12,767 nt of DNA from an uncultured Mailhella sp. (GTDB lineage Bacteria > Desulfobacterota > Desulfovibrionia > Desulfovibrionales > Desulfovibrionaceae). A program made the translations under genes and the position numbers. Under the pieces are notes generated by a model that saw nothing but the letters and a program-made list of their open reading frames with translations, made no database searches and was not told the origin of the DNA. Below, piece after piece: positions 7,271 to 12,767 of the stretch. Within the stretch, counting starts at the first letter, position 1. Every line of letters starts with the position of its first letter. The stretch covers positions 1 to 12,767 of the forward strand of contig CAJTMS010000053.1 in NCBI GenBank assembly GCA_910577155.1. The letters are read 5' to 3'.

Positions 7271-8379
7271 TGCGTAAAATTTGGATTAATTGCGGAGAAC
7301 TTTCTGGAGATATCCAAAGTGCCGAATTGGTAAAGGCACTCAAAGAAAGCGGAGCGGATTTTGAATTTGTGGGAATGGGGGGCGACAACTTGAAAAATCA
7401 AGGAGTTCGTACCCTTTTCCATATTAACGAGCTTTCTGTTATGGGTATTTCAGAAGTGCTTGAGGCATTGCCCAGAATATTAAAATTATTAAAACGGATA
7501 AAACTTGCACTGATACAGGAAAAACCGGATGCACTTCTTGTAACGGATGCGCCTGATTTTAATTTTCGTATTATCCGCATGGCAAAAAAGCTGGGTATTC
7601 CTGTTTATTATTTTATTCCTCCTAAAGTTTGGGCATGGCGGAAATACCGGTTAAAATTTTTGAAAGAGAATGTAAAAAAAATTTATTCCATTTTACCTTT
7701 TGAGGCGGATTTTTACCAAAAAAATAATGTTGCCATTAAATATATAGGCAATCCTCTTGTTCAGGTTGTGGACAGAAAAAAATATCAGCATATTGAGCCC
7801 GTTTCTGCTCGGATTGGACTCATGCCCGGAAGCAGGAAAAAAGAAGTCGGCGCCTTACTGCCTGTTTTTGCAGAAATGGCAGAAAAAATGGTGCAAAATA
7901 ATCCTGACTTTCAATTTTATCTTATCAAAGCACCACAGTTCAGCGAAGAATATGTACGTTCTTTGTGGAAAAATTCTGTGCCCCTGACTATTGTTTCTGC
8001 TGAAAACCGGTATGAGGTTTTATCAGGCTGTGAAATGGTTGCGGCAGCGTCAGGGACAGCTGTTTTGGAAACAGCGCTGCTTGGTATTCCTACCCTTGTG
8101 ACGTATAAGGTCAATCCGTTTTCTTTTTTGATAGGAAAACTTTTCGTGCATGTGCAGTTTGTGAGTTTGCCTAATCTGATTTTGGGAAAAGAGCTTTTTC
8201 CGGAATTATTGCAGGGTGACTTGCAAAGTTCCCGGCTGGCAGAAATTCTCCAAACATGGCATAGATATCCCCGGGTGCGGGAAGAAATAAAAAAAGGCTG
8301 TCATTGTATTCAGGAAAAATTAGGCGATGAAAACAGTGCAAAACGCTTTGCAGAGGACTTTCTTCGTGAAATTGTTTAG
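7270..8379 (+). CDS. lpxB: lipid-A-disaccharide synthase
   Basis: LpxB (GT19) condenses UDP-2,3-diacylglucosamine with lipid X to the lipid A disaccharide phosphate at the inner face of the inner membrane. The 369-residue product shows GELSGD (9-14, the family's GExSGD), FVGMGGDNL (33-41), VMGISEVL (57-64), TDAPDFNF (92-99) with the conserved acidic residue at Asp96, PPKVWAWR (117-124), LMPGSRKKEV (184-193), ASGTAVLE (260-267) and PELLQ (311-315). Nothing essential appears missing. The start is GTG 7270, sharing one base with the previous TAG; AAGGGA (7256-7261) is the ribosome binding site. The usual lpxA/lpxD/fabZ neighbours are absent here. It shows the organism makes lipid A. Confidence 0.96.
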   Translation: MRKIWINCGELSGDIQSAELVKALKESGADFEFVGMGGDNLKNQGVRTLFHINELSVMGISEVLEALPRILKLLKRIKLALIQEKPDALLVTDAPDFNFRIIRMAKKLGIPVYYFIPPKVWAWRKYRLKFLKENVKKIYSILPFEADFYQKNNVAIKYIGNPLVQVVDRKKYQHIEPVSARIGLMPGSRKKEVGALLPVFAEMAEKMVQNNPDFQFYLIKAPQFSEEYVRSLWKNSVPLTIVSAENRYEVLSGCEMVAAASGTAVLETALLGIPTLVTYKVNPFSFLIGKLFVHVQFVSLPNLILGKELFPELLQGDLQSSRLAEILQTWHRYPRVREEIKKGCHCIQEKLGDENSAKRFAEDFLREIV

Positions 8380-8400
8380 ATTTTTTAACTGTCTGTGACC

Positions 8401-8429
8401 TTGACTTAACGCGTATTCCAAGCTATTAA
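8401..8429 (+). promoter_or_regulatory. sigma-70 type promoter for the M23 peptidase gene
   Basis: TTGACT (8401-8406) and TATTAA (8424-8429) are 17 nt apart in the 96-bp gap after lpxB. The predicted start near 8436 gives a leader of about 40 nt to ATG 8476. No intrinsic terminator for lpxB is visible before it. Confidence 0.55.
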
Positions 8430-8475
8430 AACAAAAGGATTAATGATTATAACTGAGTATGAAAACGAGGTAATA

Positions 8476-9387
8476 ATGTTTTTTAAAAATTATCAAGTCT
8501 TTGTTTTTGATGAAAAAACTGGTAAAAAGCATAGCTTTACAATAAAATCAAATTTCTTTGCCTTTGCAGGTCTTGTCGTTGTGGGGATTATTTCTCTTGT
8601 TATTTTTGCCGGTTACAGCTTTACCCAATATGCAGGGACAAAGGATTTGCGCAATGAATTAAAACTTGCCGAAAATGAAATTGAAGCAAAAGATAATCGT
8701 CTGGTGGGCATTTTGGCGGAATTGGAATTTTTGCGGGAAGATATTAACAGAATTCGTCAATTTGATAACCAAATTAAAGTTCTTGTCGGCAGCAAAAGCA
8801 CTGCAGAAGAAAGTAATATCGGCGGGATTGAAACCGATGATTTTAAAATAGATATGCTTCCTTTGCACAGACAAGAATTGGCTTCCCGGAAGATTTTGAG
8901 CTATATCCGCGATCTTAAAAAGGATTCTCAATTAGAAGAAATTGCCCAGCAGGATTTGATTGTCTATATGAATGAAAGTGCGCAGAAGCTGGCTTCTATT
9001 CCTTCCATTGTTCCTTCTCAGGGCTTTATTACCTCTCGTTTCGGCTATAGAATGTCACCTTTTACCGGTACAAAAAGAATGCATAAGGGCTTAGATATTG
9101 CTGCAGCAACAGGTACCAAGATTGTTGCCCCTGCTGACGGTAAAATTGTTTTTGCCGATCGTGACGGAGCCTATGGACTTTGTGTTGAAGTCGATCACGG
9201 GAACGGTATAAAAACCCGTTATGCCCATATGTCTAAAATCAGTGCAAAATCAGGCAGTATGATTAAGCGTGGTGAACTTATTGGTTTAGTTGGTAATACT
9301 GGTCGTTCCACAGGTGCGCATTTACACTATGAAGTCATGGTCAATGGAGTTCATACTGACCCGCTTGCTTATATTGTTGAACATTAG
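8476..9387 (+). CDS. membrane-anchored M23 (LytM-type) zinc metallopeptidase
   Basis: This is a 303-residue inner-membrane anchored, periplasm-facing protein. Residues about 27-50 form one membrane segment, residues about 56-105 a predicted coiled coil (NELKLAENEIEAKDNRL and onward), and residues about 183-300 the M23 domain. Zinc ligands are His203 and Asp207 (HKGLD) and His284; His282 (HLH) and His251 (YAHMS) complete the active site. All are present, so it should be an active peptidoglycan endopeptidase, unlike activator-only EnvC/NlpD types with lost ligands. The layout resembles MepM/CsdE-like cell-shape or elongation endopeptidases. Start ATG 8476 has GAGG 5 nt upstream; an earlier in-frame ATG at 8443 has no such site. 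The next gene starts 17 nt after its stop, so they form an operon. Confidence 0.92.
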   Translation: MFFKNYQVFVFDEKTGKKHSFTIKSNFFAFAGLVVVGIISLVIFAGYSFTQYAGTKDLRNELKLAENEIEAKDNRLVGILAELEFLREDINRIRQFDNQIKVLVGSKSTAEESNIGGIETDDFKIDMLPLHRQELASRKILSYIRDLKKDSQLEEIAQQDLIVYMNESAQKLASIPSIVPSQGFITSRFGYRMSPFTGTKRMHKGLDIAAATGTKIVAPADGKIVFADRDGAYGLCVEVDHGNGIKTRYAHMSKISAKSGSMIKRGELIGLVGNTGRSTGAHLHYEVMVNGVHTDPLAYIVEH

Positions 9388-9404
9388 TTTTGGATTAGGG
9401 TAGC

Positions 9405-10250
9405 ATGTTTAGTTCCTTAGAAAATATGATTTTTGAATTTTTTAACATGTATTTAAGAAATTCGGTTTTTGATACTGTCCTTCCATTATTTGAAAGTTCT
9501 TTGCCTGTTTTTCTTGTTGCATTTATTTCTCTCATTGTTTTTGCTATTTATTGCAACAGAAAGTATGGGGAAATGATTTGCCGTGTATTCCTTTTTATGG
9601 GCATGCTCGGTCTTTCTGCTTTCTTTGCGCATCATGGTTCCCATTTTTTTGCTTTTGAGCGTCCAAGACCTTATCAGGAAATTGCCGGCACAATGTATTT
9701 TGATGCAAAAGATAAAATTTGGCTGCAAGCCCAATATGCTGTAAAAGATGAGTATCATCCTGTCCAGCAAATTGAAGAAACAGAAAAGAATGGGCAGGGA
9801 GAAAATCTCCATGAAGAAAATTCTATAAAAGGTGAAAATCTGTTAACAGAAGAAAATCAAAATACAGCTCTTACAGCTGATAACGTGCAGGAAGACGGCA
9901 AAGAAAATGAAATGGCTGCGCCAAATCAGGAGGAGAATGAAGGAGCAGGCCCTCCGCTGCGCGTGGATTTTGAACAATTACAAGTGAAATGGATTGATGG
10001 TTCCGCAAAACTTTTTCCTTCCTCTGTGATAAGTATCAGCATGGCGATTGCTTTTGTTATTGCTCTTCTTATGGCAAGAAGCAGTCCCTATATTTATTTG
10101 TTCCCCCTTCTCATTGGCTGGGCGCAAATCTATACGGGCAGTGCCTACTTGTCCGATTTGCTTGTTGGTTGGTGTGTCGGACTATTGTCCGTTGTTGCTG
10201 CATGGCTATGTTTTGCCTTTTTCTTTCGGATTACAGGCAAATATATATGA
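9405..10250 (+). CDS. PAP2-fold membrane protein lacking catalytic residues, with acidic insert
   Basis: This is a 281-residue polytopic membrane protein. It carries remnants of the three PAP2 phosphatase motifs: FERPRP (84-89), FPSSV (204-208) and AQIYTGSAYLSD (240-251). In active enzymes these read KxxxxxxRP, PSGH and SRxxxxxHxxxD. Here the motif-1 Lys position is Phe81, the motif-2 Gly-His pair is Ser207-Val208, the motif-3 Arg is Gln241 and the motif-3 His is Ala247; only RP and Asp251 remain. Between motifs 1 and 2, residues about 122-180 form a Glu/Asn/Gln-rich, disordered-looking insert with GENLHEEN and GENLLTEEN echoes. Phospholipid or undecaprenyl-pyrophosphate phosphatase activity is therefore unlikely, and a binding or regulatory role is possible. 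AGGG precedes ATG 9405. It lies just after the M23 peptidase gene and before a terminator. Confidence 0.75.
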   Translation: MFSSLENMIFEFFNMYLRNSVFDTVLPLFESSLPVFLVAFISLIVFAIYCNRKYGEMICRVFLFMGMLGLSAFFAHHGSHFFAFERPRPYQEIAGTMYFDAKDKIWLQAQYAVKDEYHPVQQIEETEKNGQGENLHEENSIKGENLLTEENQNTALTADNVQEDGKENEMAAPNQEENEGAGPPLRVDFEQLQVKWIDGSAKLFPSSVISISMAIAFVIALLMARSSPYIYLFPLLIGWAQIYTGSAYLSDLLVGWCVGLLSVVAAWLCFAFFFRITGKYI

Positions 10251-10253
10251 TTT

Positions 10254-10289
10254 AAAAAAAGCGTTACATTAAGTAACGCTTTTTTTTTT
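10254..10289 (+). terminator. strong intrinsic terminator after the M23/PAP2-like operon
   Basis: GCGTTAC (10261-10267) and GTAACGC (10273-10279) pair around ATTAA. Seven A's before the stem pair with the first of ten T's after it (10280-10289). The A and T runs make it potentially bidirectional. It separates the envelope genes from upp. Confidence 0.9.
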
Positions 10290-10298
10290 GCAATATGG

Positions 10299-10315
10299 CA
10301 CCGCAGCATGCGGTG
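10299..10315. promoter_or_regulatory. perfect inverted repeat in the upp upstream region
   Basis: CACCGCA (10299-10305) and TGCGGTG (10309-10315) are perfect inverted arms with a 3-nt centre GCA. The element lies between the preceding terminator and the upp ribosome binding site at 10336-10342. It could be an operator or a leader hairpin. No clear -35/-10 pair was found in the 59 bp available. Confidence 0.4.
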
Positions 10316-10348
10316 GGAAAAGAATAACCTTTAACAAGGGAGTTTTGT

Positions 10349-10975
10349 ATGGGTTTACATGTTGTTGAGCATCCGCTCGTAAAGCATAAACTTGGCTTGC
10401 TCAGGAAAGTTGAAACGTCAACCAGTGATTTTCGCTCTATTGCCAAGGAAATTACCCGTTTTTTGATGTATGAAGTAACAAGGGATTTTCCTTTGCAAAA
10501 AAGAGTGGAAAAAGGCTGGGCAGGTCCTGTGGAAGTGGACTATATTTCCGGCAAAATGGCAACAATAGTTCCCATTTTGCGGGCAGGTCTGGGGCTTATG
10601 GAAGGTGCTCTCGATATGGTTCCCGGCTGTAAAATCAGCGTTGTGGGCTTGTACCGTGACGAAAAGACATTACAGCCTGTTGAATATTATGTAAAATTAG
10701 CGAAAGATATTTCTCAGCGCGTTGCCATTATTTTGGATCCTATGCTTGCGACAGGCGGTTCCCTTATTGCAACCATTGAGCTTTTAAAAAAACATAATGT
10801 GAAGAAAATCTATAGCTTAAATCTTGTTTGTGCACCGGAGGGGGTACAAAAAGTTTTGGATTTGCATCCGGATGTTGAAATTTATACAGCTGCTCTCGAT
10901 GAAGGATTAAATGAAAATGGCTATATTTTGCCCGGACTTGGTGATGCCGGGGATAGAATTTTTGGTACAAAATAA
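10349..10975 (+). CDS. upp: uracil phosphoribosyltransferase
   Basis: Upp converts uracil and PRPP to UMP in pyrimidine salvage (cytoplasmic). The 208-residue length is typical. Motifs seen: ILRAGLGLMEG (76-86), the PRPP loop ILDPMLATGGS (128-138) and the uracil-binding end YILPGLGDAGDRIFGTK (192-208), all standard. AAGGGAG (10336-10342) lies 6 nt before ATG 10349. The next gene, a uracil permease, begins 43 nt after the stop on the same strand, the familiar upp-uraA pairing, so uptake and capture of uracil are coupled. Regulation is probably through the short upstream region holding an inverted repeat. Confidence 0.97.
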   Translation: MGLHVVEHPLVKHKLGLLRKVETSTSDFRSIAKEITRFLMYEVTRDFPLQKRVEKGWAGPVEVDYISGKMATIVPILRAGLGLMEGALDMVPGCKISVVGLYRDEKTLQPVEYYVKLAKDISQRVAIILDPMLATGGSLIATIELLKKHNVKKIYSLNLVCAPEGVQKVLDLHPDVEIYTAALDEGLNENGYILPGLGDAGDRIFGTK

Positions 10976-11018
10976 GTCTGCTTTGTTTTTATAACGCTTT
11001 ATTTTTGATGGGGAAATT

Positions 11019-12272
11019 ATGCAAGAGCTAACCTATAATTTTCGGTTAAAAGATGCAGTCATTGGTGCGCAAATGCTTCTGGTTGCCTTTGGGGCATTAG
11101 TCTTAGTTCCTCTTTTAACAGGATTAAATAGTAATGTTGCCCTTTTTACCGCAGGGATTGGAACATTATTATTCCAAATCGTAACACGGGGTAGAGTCCC
11201 TATTTTTCTGGCTTCTTCTTTTGCTTTTATTGCTCCTATTTCCTACGGTGTGCAAACGTGGGGGCTGACTGCCACCCTCGGAGGCATGATTGCCGTAGGT
11301 TTATTTTATATGGTGCTCAGCTTTGTGATTAAAGTGCGGGGTATTGGCTTTATTATCAATCTCCTGCCTCCCATTGTTACAGGTTCTGTCATTGCGGTTA
11401 TCGGGCTTATTTTAGCACCGACAGGTATGAAAATGGCAATGGGCATTGCAGGAACAGAACAAGTAATCCCGCAAAATACAGCCCTTGTTATTTCCATGTC
11501 CTCGCTGGCAACGACTATTCTTGTGTCCATACTGGGGAAAGGAATGATACGGCTCATTCCTATTTTAGTGGGTATTGTCGTGGGCTGTATCGTATCTGCC
11601 TTTATGGGTGTGCTTGATTTATCCCCTGTTTCCAGTGCAAAATGGTTTGCCTTGCCGCCTTTTGTTTTTCCAACGTTTGAACTTGCCCCTATTTTGTATT
11701 TTATTCCTGTAGCCTTAGCTCCTGCCATTGAACATTTTGGCGACATCCTTGCCATTAGTTCTGTAACAGGTCGGAATTTTTTAGAAAAACCGGGTATCAG
11801 CCGAACTATGTTTGGGGACGGTATTGCCACGTCTTTAGCCTGTTTCTTTGGCGGTCCTCCCAATACTACGTATTCGGAAGTAACGGGAGCTGTGGCTCTG
11901 ACACGAAGTTTCAACCCTGCCATTATGACGTGGGCTGCGATAACTGCTATTTTGCTTTCCTGTGTGGGCAAGCTGGGAGCTGTTTTGCACTGTATTCCCA
12001 TGCCGGTTATGGGCGGAATTATGATTTTGCTTTTTGGAAGCATCATGGTTGTTGGTTTGAATACCCTTGTACAAAGCCGTGAAAACCTTATGGAAACTCG
12101 CAATCTTGTCATTGTCGCCATGGTTATTATTTTTGGTATCGGAGGAATCAGTATTGATATCGGCGAGTTCCACTTAAGCGGCATTGGACTTTCTGCTATC
12201 ATTGGGGTTTTTCTTAACCTTATTTTGCCCGGAAAGAAATATCTCCATGTTGACCCAACCCAGCGGCAATAA
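11019..12272 (+). CDS. uraA: uracil permease, NCS2 (nucleobase:cation symporter-2) family
   Basis: This is a 417-residue inner-membrane permease with the hydrophobicity of the 14-helix NCS2 fold. The family regions are AIEHFGDILAISSVTGR (236-252, with Glu238 equivalent to a substrate-binding Glu in E. coli UraA), FGGPPNTTYSEVTGAVALT (277-295, with Glu287 as the second binding Glu) and PMPVMGGIMILLFG. In E. coli UraA the first motif reads EHIGH; here the last position is Asp242. That variant is common in uracil/xanthine-type family members as I recall them, so xanthine as substrate is not excluded, but the upp neighbour argues for uracil. GGGGA lies 4 nt before ATG 11019. No intrinsic terminator is visible in the 60 nt after the stop. 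Confidence 0.93.
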   Translation: MQELTYNFRLKDAVIGAQMLLVAFGALVLVPLLTGLNSNVALFTAGIGTLLFQIVTRGRVPIFLASSFAFIAPISYGVQTWGLTATLGGMIAVGLFYMVLSFVIKVRGIGFIINLLPPIVTGSVIAVIGLILAPTGMKMAMGIAGTEQVIPQNTALVISMSSLATTILVSILGKGMIRLIPILVGIVVGCIVSAFMGVLDLSPVSSAKWFALPPFVFPTFELAPILYFIPVALAPAIEHFGDILAISSVTGRNFLEKPGISRTMFGDGIATSLACFFGGPPNTTYSEVTGAVALTRSFNPAIMTWAAITAILLSCVGKLGAVLHCIPMPVMGGIMILLFGSIMVVGLNTLVQSRENLMETRNLVIVAMVIIFGIGGISIDIGEFHLSGIGLSAIIGVFLNLILPGKKYLHVDPTQRQ

Positions 12273-12335
12273 ATACCCATGTGCGGGAAAAGGATTTGAA
12301 TGCGGAAAAAACTGTTAAAAAATGCAAATTTTTTC

Positions 12336-12363
12336 TTGACAAATGCATGGATTTTAGTAAATT
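12336..12363 (+). promoter_or_regulatory. promoter of tRNA-Asn
   Basis: A perfect TTGACA (12336-12341) is followed after 16 nt by TAAATT (12358-12363). The predicted transcript start near 12370 leaves about 7 nt of 5' leader before the tRNA. Confidence 0.6.
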
Positions 12364-12376
12364 GAACTTCGGTTGT

Positions 12377-12452
12377 TCCCCGATAGCTCAATAGGCAGAG
12401 CGGGTGACTGTTAATCACTAGGTTGGCGGTTCAAGTCCGTCTCGGGGAGCCA
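12377..12452 (+). tRNA. tRNA-Asn (anticodon GTT)
   Basis: A complete cloverleaf is seen. Acceptor arms TCCCCGA (12377-12383) and TCGGGGA (12442-12448) pair fully. The D stem is GCTC/GAGC (12386-12389 with 12398-12401). The anticodon stem GGTGA/TCACT (12403-12407 with 12415-12419) has one G:U pair, and the loop CTGTTAA holds anticodon GTT at 12410-12412. The T arm GGCGG/CCGTC encloses TTCAAGT. The discriminator is G12449 and CCA is encoded at 12450-12452. Confidence 0.97.
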
Positions 12453-12460
12453 TAAATTTT

Positions 12461-12488
12461 AAAAGCCAGACAACTGTCTGGCTTTTTT
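12461..12488 (+). terminator. intrinsic terminator of tRNA-Asn
   Basis: AAAAGCCAGAC (12461-12471) and GTCTGGCTTTT (12476-12486) form an 11-bp perfect stem around AACT, ending in six T's (12483-12488). It starts 8 nt after the tRNA CCA. The leading A's could let it also stop the leftward gene, which ends at 12559. Confidence 0.92.
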
Positions 12489-12558
12489 GATCATCTATCC
12501 TAGTTCCACCTAAAATTTAAAAAATTAGCTTACCATGGAATTATTGCCGGATATGTGA

Positions 12559-12767
12559 TTATTCTTTTATGTATTCAAGATAATCTAATATTTTTTTCTG
12601 TTCAAGATACTTTATGTGATTTTCCATATAGTCATAATCCGGTTCACCATGGGAGTTTATTGGAAGAAATATTTTTTCTCGTTTTAGTCTTGTGTCATTT
12701 ATTTCTCTGTTAAAATTATATTTCTTTGATAATCTGTTTAGCATTGTTGCTATATATATATATATAT
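12559..12767 (-). CDS. C-terminal part of a probable restriction-modification protein (partial)
   Basis: The frame enters from beyond the right edge and stops at a TAA at 12559-12561. The visible end includes FNREINDTRLKREKIFLPI, GEPDYDYME and KYLEQKKILDYLEYIK. The pattern RLKREKIxLPINxxGEPDYxxME is familiar from the C-termini of restriction endonuclease S-type specificity subunits and BcgI-like restriction-modification proteins, where it lies in a target recognition domain. That assignment is from memory of the family. An internal ATG exists at 12742-12744, but the frame stays open upstream through the TA repeat, where it codes for alternating Ile and Tyr, so the fragment is probably the tail of a longer protein. 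It points towards uraA on the opposite strand, is AT-rich, and sits beside a tRNA gene. Confidence 0.55.
   Translation of the reverse strand, partial: IYIYIATMLNRLSKKYNFNREINDTRLKREKIFLPINSHGEPDYDYMENHIKYLEQKKILDYLEYIKE
12751..12767. repeat. TA dinucleotide tract at the window edge
   Basis: The last 17 bases are uninterrupted alternating T and A (eight and a half units) and the tract may continue outside the window. On the minus strand it lies in the open frame of the restriction-modification fragment. It may be a real microsatellite or the point where an assembly broke. Confidence 0.8.

Noticed and set aside
8443..8475. Earlier in-frame ATG for the M23 peptidase
   Set aside because: The added 11 residues have no supporting ribosome binding site, whereas GAGG stands 5 nt before ATG 8476.
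10296..10311. Sigma-54-like TGGCAC...TGC before upp
   Set aside because: GG and GC are 11 rather than 10 nt apart, and sigma-54 promoters tolerate spacing changes poorly.
11306..12418. Long leftward open frame (370 codons) opposite uraA, extending over the tRNA
   Set aside because: It is the mirror of a strongly recognised NCS2 permease; its product is Lys/Pro/Ile/Met-rich without motifs, and it covers the tRNA promoter and part of the tRNA.
1..12767. CRISPR array, insertion sequence or transposase
   Set aside because: No regularly spaced direct repeats, terminal inverted repeats or transposase motifs were seen on either strand.

Overview
The window reads as chromosomal DNA of a Gram-negative (LPS-making) anaerobe with roughly 40-45% G+C. 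A low-GC member of the Desulfovibrionaceae (Desulfobacterota) fits best. This is inference: the support is the fused CobA-HemD siroheme enzyme, lpxB, the stand-alone AMMECR1 protein and a candidate sigma-54 promoter. No rRNA or lineage marker settles it. Most genes are housekeeping genes on the + strand with good Shine-Dalgarno sites. The right end runs into a TA dinucleotide tract and may be a contig end.

Layout, left to right. 1-332: no confident gene; the first 50 bases are GC-rich and may be the tail of a gene, followed by a strong terminator for the leftward gene. 333-1550 (-): a lysozyme/chitosanase-fold protein of phage-tail or secreted-effector type, with no signal peptide and a candidate sigma-54 promoter. 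1551-1752: divergent promoter region. 1753-4016 (+): cobA-hemD fusion and purN, overlapping by ATGA. 4017-4259: 243-bp gap ending in an intrinsic terminator set directly before the next ribosome binding site. 4260-4835: AMMECR1 protein. 4931-5404: unrecognised exported protein with its own promoter. 5421-8379: rfbD, a Gate-domain membrane protein and lpxB, tightly packed. 8476-10250: membrane-anchored M23 peptidase and a PAP2-fold membrane protein lacking the catalytic residues, closed by a strong terminator. 10349-12272: upp and a uracil permease (pyrimidine salvage). 12377-12452: tRNA-Asn(GTT) with promoter and terminator. 12559-window end (-): C-terminal part of what looks like a restriction-modification protein, whose frame runs through the TA repeat.

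Functional themes: the centre (rfbD, Gate protein, lpxB, M23 peptidase, PAP2-like) is envelope-centred: O-antigen sugar, lipid A, peptidoglycan hydrolysis and lipid phosphate. cobA-hemD feeds siroheme, which sulfate reducers use for sulfite reductase and for the siroheme-dependent heme route. purN, upp and uraA serve nucleotide supply. The least ordinary items are the catalytically degenerate PAP2 protein with an acidic insert, the signal-less lysozyme-like protein with its sigma-54-like promoter, the terminator/attenuator before the AMMECR1 gene, and the restriction-modification fragment beside tRNA-Asn with an in-frame dinucleotide repeat.
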